Assembly: GCA_025200525.1 (NCBI GenBank)
Contig: CM045770.1
Span: 129,794,200 to 129,858,199, forward strand
Length of the DNA stretch: 64,000 bases
Source of the DNA: Camellia lanceoleosa
Taxonomy: Eukaryota; Streptophyta; Magnoliopsida; Ericales; Theaceae
Reading direction: 5' to 3'
The position numbers and the translations under genes were made by a program. The notes beneath the pieces are model-generated. The model searched no databases. It saw only the letters and a program-made list of their open reading frames with translations, and had not been told where the DNA came from. Below are positions 32,251-43,249 of the stretch, one piece after another. The number at the start of each line of letters is the position of its first letter. Position 1 is the first letter of the stretch.

Positions 32251-33485
32251 CCCTGTTTTCAGCAAGTTTTGAAAATGTTTTCAAGTACATTTTTGCATCC
32301 TCATTCCATCCTAGGTATTCCTAGGCCAAGATGAAGACACCATAATGAGGATAAAGGCTAGAAACACACTAAGAATAATGAATTAAGCTATGTACACTCT
32401 GAGCGTGTGTTTCAATGTGTGCGTTTGTTATGTTATATAGGTCACGCGCCGCAAGACATCTAATTTGCTTATTCTGTTTGTTTACCTTGGAGCCTCTGTT
32501 ACCTGTGAGTAATAACTTTGTAAAACTATGTTCAATTTATAAGTATTTTCTGAACAATATAAGATGATCTGTTTTCTGAAATAATATTTTCTGTAAGACT
32601 GAATGGTTGTCCAATGTTTCTGAAATGTATTCATGGTATTCTTAGCTTCGAATGACATCCGTTATATGTTCTGTTACGTCCCATTTATGGGTCAAATGTA
32701 TGTCTCATGAGCCAACTGTTATGGATCCTTATGTATACGTCCCATTTATAGGCCAACTATATGTCTCATAAGCCAACTGTACCGTCTCCGTACACGTGAG
32801 TCAACTGTATGCCTTTATGGTCGTCCCTTTATAGGTCAACTGTTTCTGCTAGTGCTAATGAATGTATCACGTATGATTAACCGCAAATTCTGATTATGAA
32901 TATGATTCTGATTCTGTATCTGTTATGAACTATGATTTCTGAACATGATTACAAATTCATTTTTGACAACCATTGAATTCTGTTTTCTGTAACTGTTATG
33001 AACAACCTTCATTATACCTCTTTACTTTATTATTATTAACTAGGCTCCAGCTTACTATTTATATTATGTATGTAGGTGAGCAGACACGTGACCAGGCCCA
33101 GAGTTGATGGCCTATGTTTTAGTTTTTGTCAGCCAACCTTTGTGCCTCCCAAGGAGGTTCCAGATGAAGCCAAGTTTAGTGGCTATTTTTGTAATTGTAC
33201 TAGACTTTGTTTATTTTGTTAAGTTTTGGGCAAGTTTTCTGATAATATGTTCAAGGAGTGATATGTAAATACGATATCTTTTGACGTCACTCTTAAGTTT
33301 ATAAAAGTTTAAAATTATCTCCTATCTGTCCATGTATGTCTTCATAGCTCAATGGACTACGATATTTTGTATAATTGTTTCCTGACCCTAATTATCGTTA
33401 TTACATTAAGAGGCCTTTGGTAATCCACAATTCTTGGCGATTCGTTCTTGAATCTATAGAGGCGGGCTTGGGTCATGACAGATTT

Positions 33486-33811
33486 ATACCAAGAAAATTT
33501 ATAATACACCTCTTATTTTTGGGTGTGTACCATATGCCTATTTGTGGTGTTTATGACCTGTTACGGTGTTAGTCATAATTTGGTTGTGACTCATTATGGT
33601 ATTAGTTATCACTTATTATGATCTAAAATATCAAAAAAGTTTTTTGTTATACCTTATGCGGTGTTTGATTATCTCATTATTTTTTTTTAGCTATAATTGA
33701 AAATAATTTAATTATACATCACAACTTGCTTATGGAACACAACATTTTTAAGGGTGTGCATTTTAGAATGACCCATATATATATATATATATATATATAT
33801 CTTCTATACTA
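33486..33811. other. AT-rich DNA with (TA)n
   Basis: No gene seen. An (AT)n microsatellite spans about 33774-33800, next to the Stowaway MITE. Confidence 0.5.
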
Positions 33812-34096
33812 CTCTTTCCGTCTCAAAATATTAGTCCTTTTTGGAGAATTTAACTTTTTTTTGATAGTACAATTATTACACTTCAAAAATATTAATTTTC
33901 CAAAACTATCCTTTGGTAGTGAAATTTTTTTGGGAACATCAATTGTCATAATTATACTTTTTGTGTTGTTAATGAATTTAAAAGAAGGATAAAATAGGAA
34001 ATTTATATTATTTTAGTTTTTAATTCTTAAAAATAGATTAATATTTTGGAATAATAAAAAATAAAATAAAAAATTAATATTTTAAAATGAAGACAG
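33812..34096. mobile_element. Stowaway-type MITE (Tc1/mariner)
   Basis: Starts CTCTTTCCGTCTCAAAATAT; the complement of its end reads CTGTCTTCATTTTAAAATAT. TA flanks both ends (33810-33811 and 34097-34098). The CTCCCTCCGT-like end with a TA target is the Stowaway signature. Confidence 0.8.
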
Positions 34097-34134
34097 TATT
34101 ATAAAGGGAAGACTTGAGATCTTGTTGGCATGAT
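34097..34134 (+). repeat. Repeat R, truncated copy 1
   Basis: 'attataaagggaagacttga' is the start of a short repeat also found near 35204, 37805, 37910, 47315 and 47570. Only about 35 bp are present. Confidence 0.6.
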
Positions 34135-34139
34135 ATTAC

Positions 34140-35203
34140 TGTTGGAAAATTTGATTTTTATAGGCTTATTTTGGACCAACTTTGAGCCTAAATTTGAGTG
34201 GGGTCCACACGTCTTTTAAGGTGGGTCCAAAGAGGTGACGTGTTCCTTGCCGCATGGTAAGTCACACGGTGAAGACGGTTCGTCAAAACCATTTATGAGT
34301 GAATGGGAACTTGACGTCGTTTTCGGGTTCGTGGAAAGGACAATTCAAGAATTAAATGTGGGTTTCCTTGTAAGACTTGTCCCACATTGGAAACTTAAGA
34401 GAACTTATATGTGTATATAAGTTCTAGGTGACAACACTTGGGTTGGGACTCAAGGGGCACCCCAAGTTTGTAAAAGGGAGGAGTTATGGATAAGGCCGTG
34501 CCGGACGTGGGTGTAGGTTATTGGTCGGGTCGGTTCTTATATAAATTTTTGGACAATTTTTTTTTGAATTTTTTCCAAAATTCTTGAGAGAAAAATTAAT
34601 TTAAATTTGCGCCAATGTTTTCTGTCCAAACAGTACCCGGTTTCAATCTATTTTCCAATAGGGTCAACAGGTTCAAAATGTTCAAACAGATCGGAAAACT
34701 GCCCAGTAGTTTTGGACAGTTTTATAACTGCTACATCTGTTCAAATTTGTTTTGCACCTGTTCATTCAAAATTAGACTTGTTCGGGTTTGTCAAATTGCC
34801 TATAAATAGAGACCCAATTCCAACAGTTTTACATATCCGAAAACATCCTAAAAAACTCCAGAAAAAATCTATTCCCTTCTAATTTTTGCTCTTTTTGTAT
34901 TATTCTATATACTAGTTTTATAGGAAAATTTTCAGAGAGTTTAGAACACAGGTTTTGTTCATCGTACAAATTGTTTGGAGTGTTGCTACAATTTGTGAAG
35001 ATCATTGTATCCTGAGAGATAGACGCCTTTTATCCGTAAGCACCAAAGCGGGGTGAATCTGTCTTAAGGACAGAGTGTCACACACTCGACTTGATGTTTT
35101 AAAGTTTTATTCGGTTCGGTAAGATAAATTATGTAAGTGATTTATTTTTATTTATTTGGTTTGGTTTCAAATTATTTATTTTACACAAAAGAGTATTCCA
35201 ACA
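34140..35203 (+). mobile_element. Solo LTR, Copia-type
   Basis: 1064 bp starting TGTTGGAAAATTTG and ending TATTCCAACA, a TGTTGG...CCAACA pair common in Ty1/Copia LTRs. A perfect 5-bp duplication ATTAC flanks it (34135-34139 and 35204-35208). A TATA box 'tataaatag' at 34801 is followed by a plausible leader. The open frames inside (34235-34882) have no domain. Ends of this type are also seen in some other superfamilies, so 'Copia' is likely rather than certain. Confidence 0.82.
34801..34808 (+). promoter_or_regulatory. TATA box in Copia-type solo LTR
   Basis: 'tataaata' about 660 bp into the LTR. Confidence 0.5.
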
Positions 35204-35230
35204 ATTACAAATGGAAGCATTGAAATAGTG
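35204..35230 (+). repeat. Repeat R copy 2, left part
   Basis: 'attacaaatggaagcattga' corresponds to 'attataaagggaaggcttga' of other copies. The copy is cut after ATAGTG by the LINE and continues at 37722. Confidence 0.55.
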
Positions 35231-35541
35231 TTTTTTTTTTTTTTTTTTTTAAGAATGTGTTGCAAAAAGCAGAACAATTACAAAGTTTCATCAAGAACAA
35301 AGAACAAAGAAGAAGGAACTTCTTCAACCCAAACAAATAACCCAGCAGAGCGACAAGCCATGCGAGCCAAGCCATGGGCAACCTTGTCGCAAAGAGGGGC
35401 CATATGAGATATTTGAAATTGCCGAAATTGATGTCGTTTCACCAAAGCAGCTTGCAAGATGTGTCCAAAAGGAGATGACAAGTATGCTCCATAACAAATA
35501 GCATGAATAACCATAAAAGAGTCACCTTCAACATGAGCATC

Positions 35542-35931
35542 CACTACAACATATAAGAGTTTTAGAGACCAAACTTTTTAGTCTCTAAAAGTGAAAATTT
35601 TGTTTCAAAAGACATTTAGGGACCAATTTCTATTGTTGTGAGGATAATCGCTAAAAGGTCATCCTGAAAAGTAAAAAACAAGACTTTTAGCGATAAAATT
35701 TTGAAAATGTCACTAATAAATAGATTTTTTAAGGACAAAAATAATTTGGTCTCAAAATAGTTTTTTTTTAGACAAAAAATTTGGTCCTAAAAGGATAATA
35801 ATTCATCACTATTGTTCAATTTTTATTACTAAAAATATAATAACAACACTTTTTGCAACAAAAATATTTGGTTCCTAAAATATAATTTTGTCCCTAAATT
35901 TTAGTCTCTAACACCTTAAATTCTTGTAGTG
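35542..35931. mobile_element. CACTA-type MITE
   Basis: Begins CACTACAAC and ends TTGTAGTG, the CACTA terminal signature, with a 3-bp duplication ATC on each side (35539-35541 and 35932-35934). The interior is AT-rich with repeated 'tttagggacca' and 'ttggtcctaaaa' blocks and no coding sequence. It splits the RNase H-like domain of the LINE. Confidence 0.88.
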
Positions 35932-36043
35932 ATCTTGAAGCCCCAGCTTTACAAAGATCATAGCCTTCAAAGCTGCGTATGCCTCAGCACAATCCACCTC
36001 CACGTAACACTGAACTTGTTCGGACAAGGAAGCAATCATTGCC

Positions 36044-36385
36044 TTACATGATCACACACAACAACCCTAAGGCTAGGGACGGAACAAGGATTTTATTCAA
36101 AAGAACAATAATTTTTCTCACCATATATACAAATACACATGTATATAAAATATGATATATAAATTGTACATATATATAAATAAATAAATAATTATATACC
36201 ATAGAAGCAATCTTTAATAGCATAAATAAGTTTTTTTTGATGCAAAATAGAAAAAGAATGCAAGATAGGAGAATAATGATATATATATATATATATATAT
36301 TACACTGGAGAGCTATTTTATGTATAAAATGGTATATATTTTTAAAGTACTATGATAAATAGTATTTTTCACAGAAGCAAACGGG
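36044..36385. mobile_element. AT-rich insertion in LINE, hAT-like
   Basis: Flanked by an exact 8-bp repeat TCATTGCC (36036-36043 and 36386-36393), the hAT duplication length. Near its left side it contains 'ctagggacggaacaaggatt', similar to the GGCGGAGCCAGGATT type of hAT terminus, but the right end lacks a clear partner. It interrupts the LINE reading between IKVNFYGAVFEQQKLIG and CYVEVDCAEAY. An (AT)n run lies at 36279-36300. Confidence 0.55.
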
Positions 36386-36640
36386 TCATTGCCTCCTATA
36401 GTCTTCTCCTAATTCCATATATACCCATGACCAATCAATTTCTGCTGTTCAAAGACTGCCCCATAGAAGTTCACTTTGATGACACCCTCCGCAGAAGTAA
36501 TCCATCGAATGGGTGGAGTAGACGAAGGAGCTAAGCCCACACGAATGTGCGCTAGATTGAAATCTTGGACTAGATCACAAACCCAACGCACTATATCATC
36601 GGTAGAATTATACACATTATTAAAAATAACTTGATTCCTA

Positions 36641-37200
36641 GCACTCCAAATACCCTAACAGAGTGCGAAAAATAGACCCAAGCTCGCATCATCAACTTGA
36701 TTTGCAACCTTCCCAAGCCAATGCCAAAAGTCCAAACAAGGTGCATCAACTCACAATTGTAAAGGACTCAATGCCCACACCTGTTGCGCCATTTCGCAAT
36801 CCCAAACACAATGCAATAAAGTCTCAACCTTGTCTACACATCGCACACAATACTCTTCAATGGGTAATTTTCAATGTTGCAACAAAGCCCGAGTTAGCAA
36901 AATGTTCGAACAAGCCTTCCAAGCAAATACTTTAATTTTATTTGGAATGTGAACATGCCAAACTTGCTTCCACAAACGTTGCTACTCCTGTCCCCCATGC
37001 GATGACCCCGTTGCAAGGTTCATTTCAAAAATCTTCAAGTGTAAATGATATGCAGATCGAATTGAAAAATTCCCATTGTGAGTAAAATACCAAATCAACA
37101 TGTCATGAGGGAAATTCAGACAGAGTGGAATTTGTCGAATCAGTTGAATAACTCAGATAAAAGTTCCCAATTTCAGCATCGCTGATCAAATCAATAAAAT
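36641..37200 (-). pseudogene. LINE zf-RVT-like region, degraded
   Basis: Minus-strand translation gives fragments with the spacing of the zf-RVT domain that follows RT in plant LINEs (LEGLFEHFANSGFVATL, CAMCRQGWDFIALC), with stops and frameshifts. Assignment rests on position next to the RNase H-like domain and these short matches. Confidence 0.5.
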
Positions 37201-37239
37201 GACTGACGAGACCACTACGGACAGCTGGTGAAGGAGAAA

Positions 37240-37657
37240 TAGGAGTGTAAAAATGGCCCGTGGGCAACCAGAAGCTCACTAGCGGCTCGTTTGGGCTAGG
37301 ACCGGAGCCTAAGCCCTTGGGCTTGAGTATGGGCCATCATTTTGAAGCCCGACCCGTGGGCTTGGCCCATCGACTCGCTTAAGGCCCACTCAAGGTCTAG
37401 TCCGCCCGAGGCCCAGTGTCTTTTTTAGTGAAAAATAATAAATTTTTGGTAAAAATAATGATCAGGCCCACCCAAGCTCGAGGCCCGGCCCGCCCAAGGC
37501 TCGAATACCCTTGGGCTTGGACCTAATTTTTTGGCCCATAGGTCGGCTCGGCCCGACCCGAATTTTAATTGGAGCCCGTAAGGCCCAACATGGACCGGCC
37601 TAGGACCGAGCCTGAGTAGGCTAGGCCGGGTTGGGCTGGACCAGATTTACACCCCTA
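37240..37657. mobile_element. hAT-type MITE, GC-rich
   Basis: Starts TAGGAGTGTAAAAATGG and ends TTTACACCCCTA. The flanks are AGGAGAAA (37232-37239) and GGGAGAAA (37658-37665), seven of eight matching, the hAT duplication length. The interior is rich in GGCCC/GGGCC blocks arranged as inverted copies ('gggcttgg' against 'ccaagccc' types), so it can fold extensively. Confidence 0.75.
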
Positions 37658-37721
37658 GGGAGAAATAAGCTGGAAAGTATGTGGACGAGGCAGTCATTTA
37701 CTGTCCCATTCATTTATAGTG

Positions 37722-37936
37722 TTGACATAATGTGACATTTTGATTTCTGAAAATATTCTTTCAGCCTATTTAAAATTAAAAAAATAAATAAATACACCAC
37801 TAGTACTATTATAAAGAAAATCTTTGAGTTGACGTTGACATAATGTGACACTTCGATTTCTGAAGTTGACCTTCTATAGGCTATTTAAAATAAAAAATGC
37901 ACGACTAGTACTATATAAAGGGAAGGCTTGAAATGG
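37722..37936 (+). repeat. Repeat R copies 2 (right part), 3 and 4 (left part), head to tail
   Basis: Copy 2 resumes with TTGACATAATGTGACATTTT and ends 'cactagt' at 37804. Copy 3 runs from 'actattataaag' (37805) to 'gactagt' (37909). Copy 4 starts 'actatataaagggaaggc' (37910) and is cut by the MULE at 37937. The boundary 'actagt/actattataaag' recurs between copies. The class is unknown; the terminal CTAG and lack of a target duplication make a Helitron-related repeat possible, but I cannot show it. Confidence 0.6.
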
Positions 37937-38339
37937 AGTGCCTCTATTCACACACCATATTTTATCTCAAGGCAAACCATTACTCAAGGCACACCTTTAA
38001 TAATTTGATAAATAAATGTTTTACTCAATACACACCACAATCTTCCATCTTTACCCTTACTCACACACCCCACCCACAATCTACCCACAATCTTGCATCT
38101 TTACCCTCACTCACTCACTCACACACCCCACCCATCCATGATATTCCATCTCCCCCTCCATTCTCTATTTAAACCGGTGAAGACCCATTGCTCAATACAC
38201 TTTTTTTCTCATCAAAGACGTCATTGATGGTGCTCAACACAGTTAGAAACAACTCCACATTGGAGATACAGTAGGTGAGTTCTCATTCGACTTAGATTTT
38301 GGGGTTCTATGTACATTTTTCCATTGCCATGAAATTTGT

Positions 38340-38620
38340 ATTAGCATGATTCAGTTTCCAAACTGTTTGACATTGGAATTTCGAACCCCAAACATCTGTA
38401 CGGTCAATTACTATTGAACAACATGTGGTTCGACACTTGACTTTCGAACAATAGCATTTTGTCCAGTCTATTTATGTTGAACATGTTCGACATCTTACTG
38501 TCAAACCTTTTTATGTAATTCGGATCTAGAATGTCGAACACTAACAACATGTTCGATGTTGTACTGTCGAACACTTTCTGTGTTTTTTTTTCTATCTTAT
38601 TGATTTCTTTGTTGTGAACA
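38340..38620. repeat. Left subterminal TTCGACA/TGTCGAA repeats of the MULE
   Basis: Boxes such as 'catgttcgacatcttactgt', 'aatgtcgaacactaacaaca' and 'catgttcgatgttgtactgt' occur several times in both orientations. The right subterminal region (46080-46290) has the same kind of boxes. Repeated subterminal boxes are where transposases usually bind; that role is inferred. Confidence 0.65.
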
Positions 38621-39818
38621 GTAGCTAGAGGGCCAGACCAATCCTCTACTGAAATCGAACAGTCTCTGTGTTTTAATAATTTGTTTTTTTTTTCTTCTTG
38701 ATTATTTATTTATTTATTTTGTTAAATTCACTTTTCTTGAACTTAAAGCAGAGTTCCAAAAAAGGGTTAGTAGAATTGCAAGTTTTTAACAGTGAACTAC
38801 TCTTACATTTCCAAGTAAGTTTGAATGTTCAAAACCTCATTCATTAAAGTTGAATTGGTCCCATTGAGCATCAGAACTCATCTTATGTGGTTGTAACAAT
38901 TTACTACAACAGAGCTGAGGATCTTCTACTCCTCTTATTATCTTCTCTGCAAAAGATCACCTACAGGCTACAAGTCAAATACATTACCACATTCTCTCCA
39001 ATTAATAGTTTGCTTTCTAGATCTACCATTACAAACGATAAAATTAATTGAAAGCTCTAAAATTATATAAAATAATAAAAAATGAATTACCAAAAAAATA
39101 TCATCCACCCTTATGAACTCACAAAAATTAGCCTTGTATATAATGTTATTTGTAGATTTACTGACTGATTAATTTCAATTTTGAGGTGAATTAAAAATTG
39201 AATCAGTCTTTGTGGTTTTAAAAATTTAGAAACCAAACTATATCAAACCATGTGAGAACTAGGAAAAAATTTCAAACCAAAGGTCTTTTAACTACATAAA
39301 ACATCTACCGTTTGTTGCAAAGAAATTTTGATATACTGATAATACGTAAAAGAAAGATAACAAATTAAATAGAGCAACTAACCTATCTATAATCTATCTC
39401 TTGATATCATAAATTTTGATCTATCTACAACCTGTCTCCTGATATCATAAGTCTTCTTAATATTCGAATTTCTAAAATTGTTGCAAAGAACAGAAATTAG
39501 GATGCTTGCCCATTTTGCAAGTTCCAAGAGGTTATGGTACATAGCTCTAGCCTTAATGGGTAAGTTTATTTAAAAGGTAACATCTTATGCATTAGTCTAA
39601 AATTAGGAGTTTGTCATCAATTTTAAATAAGAGTTTGCTATTAATGGAATTTACTAGACCAATCATAACACAATGAAAGATAGTTAAAAACTAAAAACAC
39701 ATTGTTTCCAACTTACCATAGAGTTTATCCACTGGCATTATGATAACTGTTAAATCTTCCAAGTGTACTAAACCTCTAATTGCTATAGAAAGCACAATGT
39801 TTGTAGCCATAATAATTT
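38621..39818. other. MULE interior without recognised gene
   Basis: AT-rich, no conserved reading frame. As it lies downstream (minus strand) of the cytochrome c6A-like exon, part of it could be captured 3' flanking DNA of that gene. A short direct duplication ('gatctatctacaacctgtct' against 'ctatctataatctatctctt') lies near 39385-39445. Confidence 0.4.
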
Positions 39819-39996
39819 GGGGAAATTGCAAATCAATGGAAAGAAGTGAAAGTAATTATAGAAAGTTGGAGGTGTAAGTGGCGTATGTGCTCTGGTGAAA
39901 GGCTACAATTTTCATTTGCACTAGAGCACAGGACCACTTGCACCACCACCTTTTTACAATTATTTTCACTTCTTTCCACTAATTTGAAATTCACCC
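39819..39996. mobile_element. Small foldback element
   Basis: Left arm 'ggaaattgcaaatcaatgg' plus 'aaagaagtgaaagtaatta' pairs with the complement of 'ataattttcacttctttcca' plus 'ctaatttgaaattcaccc'. The two halves match over about 60 bp with a central loop. No certain target duplication. Confidence 0.6.
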
Positions 39997-40247
39997 TAAA
40001 AATTTTGAATCAACCAAACATACCATTCTCATTACTAGGGATGCAACTTGATTTTCTATAATCAGAGATCTTGATTTTGATGCTCACTAGCTCATCTGAT
40101 AGAAATAATTGCATTTATGAAAGGATTCTACACAATATGTTTTCATAGTTACCACAATTCTGAACTTAAAACACGTAAATGTTCTTGCTAGCATGAGTTA
40201 CCATTATCACTAACAGAAGCAAACCTTCAAAAAAAATCTCATGATAA

Positions 40248-40388
40248 TTAATCTGTGTTACTTTCTATGTTTGGCCAACCTTGTTCAGCCTGTGACTTTA
40301 CAAATTCAGCCAACAGTTTGATCTCCTCTTCTTGTAGACAAGCTCCAACTGTGCATTGGCCCCTTGGTGGACAGTTCTCACCAAAGCC
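40248..40388 (-). pseudogene. Captured last exon resembling cytochrome c6A
   Basis: Read leftward, a clean 3' splice site 'tttgttttctacag' is followed by an open frame of 46 codons: GFGENCPPRGQC, TVGACLQEEEIKLLAEF, VKSQAEQGWPN, IESNTD, then TAA. From family knowledge this matches the C-terminus of plant cytochrome c6A, a thylakoid-lumen c-type cytochrome: the GFG...C-X5-C loop with its disulfide pair, then the EEEIKLLAEFVK helix and QGWP near the end. The haem-binding CXXCH exon is absent. The frame is intact, so capture may be recent relative to the element or the exon still under some constraint. Upstream is only intron-like DNA. Confidence 0.75.
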
Positions 40389-40640
40389 CTGTAGAAAACA
40401 AATATGTTATCTTCAACCACATAGCCAATCCATGGTAAATATGGAAATTTCTGCAGAAACCAACTATTTTAGGAATATTTTCTAGCATAACTCACATTTT
40501 TTTAAAAGACTAAAAAGTTTGCTATGTTTTACAGTTTCAAAAATTGTTTCTACACAAAAGTAAAAATCATGGGTTATTTCAAACTTAAAGAAACAAGAAT
40601 TTGAATGATTGTGAGTATTTTAACATAAATTATTTGTGTT
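40389..40640 (-). other. Intron-like flank of the captured exon
   Basis: AT-rich DNA directly upstream (minus strand) of the splice acceptor. No further exon is visible before the PMD gene begins on the other strand. Confidence 0.45.
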
Positions 40641-40680
40641 CCTTCTATTAACTTTATTGTTTTCTGTTTCATTTTCAGAA

Positions 40681-42672
40681 ATGGATGACCCTTCGCGTAT
40701 TCCACCCACTGCCTCAGAGAGACGACGTTGTGCATTAACAAATCCGGCTCATAGTCGAGGTCGGGGTCGGGGTGATGATATTGTGTTGAAGGAAGCACCT
40801 CAAATCTTGGAAGAGGATGTGATTGATAATGGTTTAGGGAATGATAATGAAGTTACTGATGTTGATCAGGCTGAGGAGGTACTCAGTGGTCCGTTTCCTG
40901 GGGGCCATCAGATCCATCAGTACTGAAGAGCTTTAAGACACATATTGCAACAGCTATATGGGAGCAAAATGTAGTATATATTTTTTCCCTGTTTGTTTCT
41001 TTTAATTATTTATTGAACCAAATTATTTATGTAAATTATTACTTACCTTGCAGGAGAGGAATCCCTTAAGGTGCTATAATCATATGTCCAAGATTCTTGA
41101 GTGGCAGTGGTGGTAAGAACCGACAATAAAAGGTTTAGAGATATTGTACAACAGTCAGGCCTAACTTCTTTGGTCCATTGCACATATCGATTCGTGAATA
41201 GGGTTGTTATATCTGCATTTGTTGAGCAATGGCAACTAGAGACAAATACTTTCCATTTGATAGTTGGTGAGATGACAATGACATTGGATAATGTGGGTAC
41301 CATCTTGGGGATCCCTATCACAGGTAGATCAGTTAGTGCTGCAACTTTGACAGATCAATAGGTTCATGCACTTGTAGTAACTGCTTTGGGAGTTGATGAT
41401 GCTGAAACAACTGAGGAGCTATCATCTGCTAGGGGACAATCATTAAAGTTGGAGTGGTTACAGAGCAAATTTAGTGGTTGCAAAGATTCAGACATCGAGG
41501 AATCCATAACTTGTGCCGCCAGAGCGTATTTGCTATTTCTATTGAGATGTACACTGTTCAGCGACAAGAATGGGACGAGAGTTCCTGTTGTGTACTTATA
41601 GTTGTTGATGGATTTGTCTGATATTCATACATATGCTTGGGGTGTAGCTGTATTGGCATATTTACACTAACAGTTGGGATTTGCCACGAGATCAACTATT
41701 CGATAGATGGTTAGTTATATGACATTATTGGAGGCATGGATTTATGAGCATTTCTGGCCATTTAGACCTCACCAAAACATGGAATATACTGTACAATTGC
41801 CTCACGTGCATCGATGGACTCCTCATCGGGAAGCTAGTTTAACGATATCACACCTACAGACGTTACGTGAGGAGCTTGACAAATTGGCATTTGATGAGGT
41901 ATACCAATTAATATTAGTTTGATTAAGTTTTTTTATTACATGTCACTCATCAAGATTTCATTTGTGTTTCTCTCTTAGGTTACTTGGGATCCATATCGAG
42001 ATTGCTGTCAACATCACCCATGTCATGAGATCACATTCTACGCCGGCTGTTTGAAGTGTTTGGATGTAGTTGAACCCTATCATCCTAAAAGGGTTCTTAG
42101 ACAGTTTGATAGGGTTCAGACCATTCCACTTGCGCCACTCAACCCTGTTTATGCTGTTAGAGGTGTCACAGCAGGCCGATATAGAGTGATGTATCAGTAT
42201 CTTGATCAGATATGGGAAAGTTGGGATAATCATGTTTTATCTACTCGGAAGAGGAGTACCCTAGTCAGACGTCCAGCTGATTGTGTTAATGGTTACATGC
42301 AGTGGTATACAAGCATCACACACTTATATTTCCAAAACCCCATACATCGGTCTGGTTTTGACCCACGTGCACAGGATAGTCGATCTGATGTGCAGGATGC
42401 TGAGGTATGACAATATTGTACACACATTGTTTACATTTTTTTTTTAAGATGGCACGTGCTAATTACAATTGTATTTGTTCTTAATGCAGCGTATTGATCA
42501 CGCATTACGGATTGGGCATCTTATCATCGAAGCGGGCCATGATGCTAGTGATCGTGAGCCAAATAGGTTATATGAGGCCATTGAGAGGATGACACGTGTT
42601 CTTCAGGATCAACAAATCGATGAGGCTAGACCTAGTTCTATTCCATTTCGAACATACAATTGTAGGAGATGA
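40681..42672 (+). pseudogene. Plant mobile domain (PMD/MAIN-like) gene, four exons, inactivated
   Basis: Inferred exons: 40681-40970, 41054-41898, 41979-42404 and 42490-42672, each junction with GT and AG. Exon 1 encodes a disordered start (MDDPSRIPPTASERRR), then SDPSVLKSFKTHIATAIWEQN in a second frame; the shift falls at a G-run (40900-40904). Exon 2 holds the PMD core: LTSLVHCTYRF, FHLIVGEMTMTLDNVGTILG, IPITGRSV, and WIYEHFWPFRP. Exon 3 has VTWDPYRDC, YHPKRVLRQFDRVQTIPLAP and GYMQWYTSITHLYF. Exon 4 ends at TGA 42672. PMD proteins include MAIN-type nuclear proteins linked to genome stability and silencing, and PMD genes are also carried by MULEs and gypsy elements. Four stops in exon 2 (three TAG, one TAA) and two frameshifts inactivate this copy. 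Confidence 0.82.
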
Positions 42673-43249
42673 GTAGATGATAGGTAGTTGGTTTTGTGGT
42701 AATCTTGTTTTATTATTTTGTAATGGAAAAGAAGTACTCTTTTGATGTTGTTGTTGTTTTGTAATGAACAAGAATTACTTTACCAATATTTTGTAATGAA
42801 CAAGTATTCATGGTTTGTATTTTTGGTAATGAAAATGAAGTATTAAGCCAATGCATTTGACACACCACAATGAACAAATTGTACCATGTGCATTAAATTA
42901 ACTCAAAGCTTAATCCAACTTAACTATTTAAATGCTAATCCGCAAAAAAATGTATCGGTAACTATCTGAATTGCATAACTACAACTCTACTCACATACAT
43001 CATTACTCATCAAGGTTAATACAATCAAATGTTTCTCTACTAGCCACCCCTGAATGAACAACTTCTTTAAAATCCTCTTTTTAATGACTAATAGTGTAAC
43101 TGGATGACTAATAGTGTAACTGGATGACTAATTTTAATGAACACTATTCAGCACAAATTAGTGTAACAATTTGGCGACTATATGCAGTATCCCATCCAGC
43201 CGCACAAGAATGATGAAACTTGCACCAACTGGTAGCTATCAATGGAACT
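42673..43249. other. Convergent intergenic region between PMD and transposase genes
   Basis: Tails of the two convergent genes. Repeats of 'ttgtaatgaacaag' and 'gactaatagtgtaactggat' occur here. No coding motif. Confidence 0.5.

Larger units (their letters stand above)
30932..33480 (+). mobile_element. Solo LTR (Ty3/gypsy type), 2.55 kb
   Basis: Starts TGTAACAACCCTGACCC and ends GGGTCATGACA, with a perfect 5-bp duplication GATTT (30927-30931 and 33481-33485). It contains TATATAAG at 31261 followed by a purine-rich leader-like stretch (31320-31370), a CG-rich palindrome cluster (31947-32250) and a local repeat of 'tttataggtcaactgt' and 'gtctcatgagccaactgt' (32680-32850). There is no coding domain. 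Confidence 0.88.
35278..36640 (-). pseudogene. LINE C-terminal RNase H-like domain (RVT_3)
   Basis: Read right to left: NSTDDIVRWVCDLVQDF, then RWITSAEGVIKVNFYGAVFE (36409-36615), where the family has a 'VNFDGA' Asp and this copy has Tyr. After an insertion, CYVEVDCAEAYAALKAM follows (35935-36025), then beyond a CACTA MITE DAHVEGDSFMVIHAIC and DKVAHGLARMACRSAG (35278-35541). This is the RNase H fold at the end of plant LINE polyproteins, with catalytic D, E, D and D positions. The first Asp is replaced and two insertions split the gene. Confidence 0.8.
35231..37715 (-). mobile_element. LINE fragment (minus strand) with nested insertions
   Basis: A T-run at 35231-35250 is the poly(A) tail of a minus-strand LINE. 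Reading leftward from about 37200, the coding remnants are a region resembling the zf-RVT domain and then the C-terminal RNase H-like domain of plant LINE proteins. ATAGTG occurs at both ends (35225-35230 and 37716-37721) and may be a short or decayed target duplication. The LINE is 5'-truncated and contains a CACTA MITE, an AT-rich insertion with an 8-bp duplication, and a hAT-type MITE. It lies inside a copy of repeat R. Confidence 0.75.

Noticed and set aside
34235..34882. Open frames of 61-91 codons inside the Copia-type solo LTR
   Set aside because: They lie across the LTR promoter and leader region and show no known domain.
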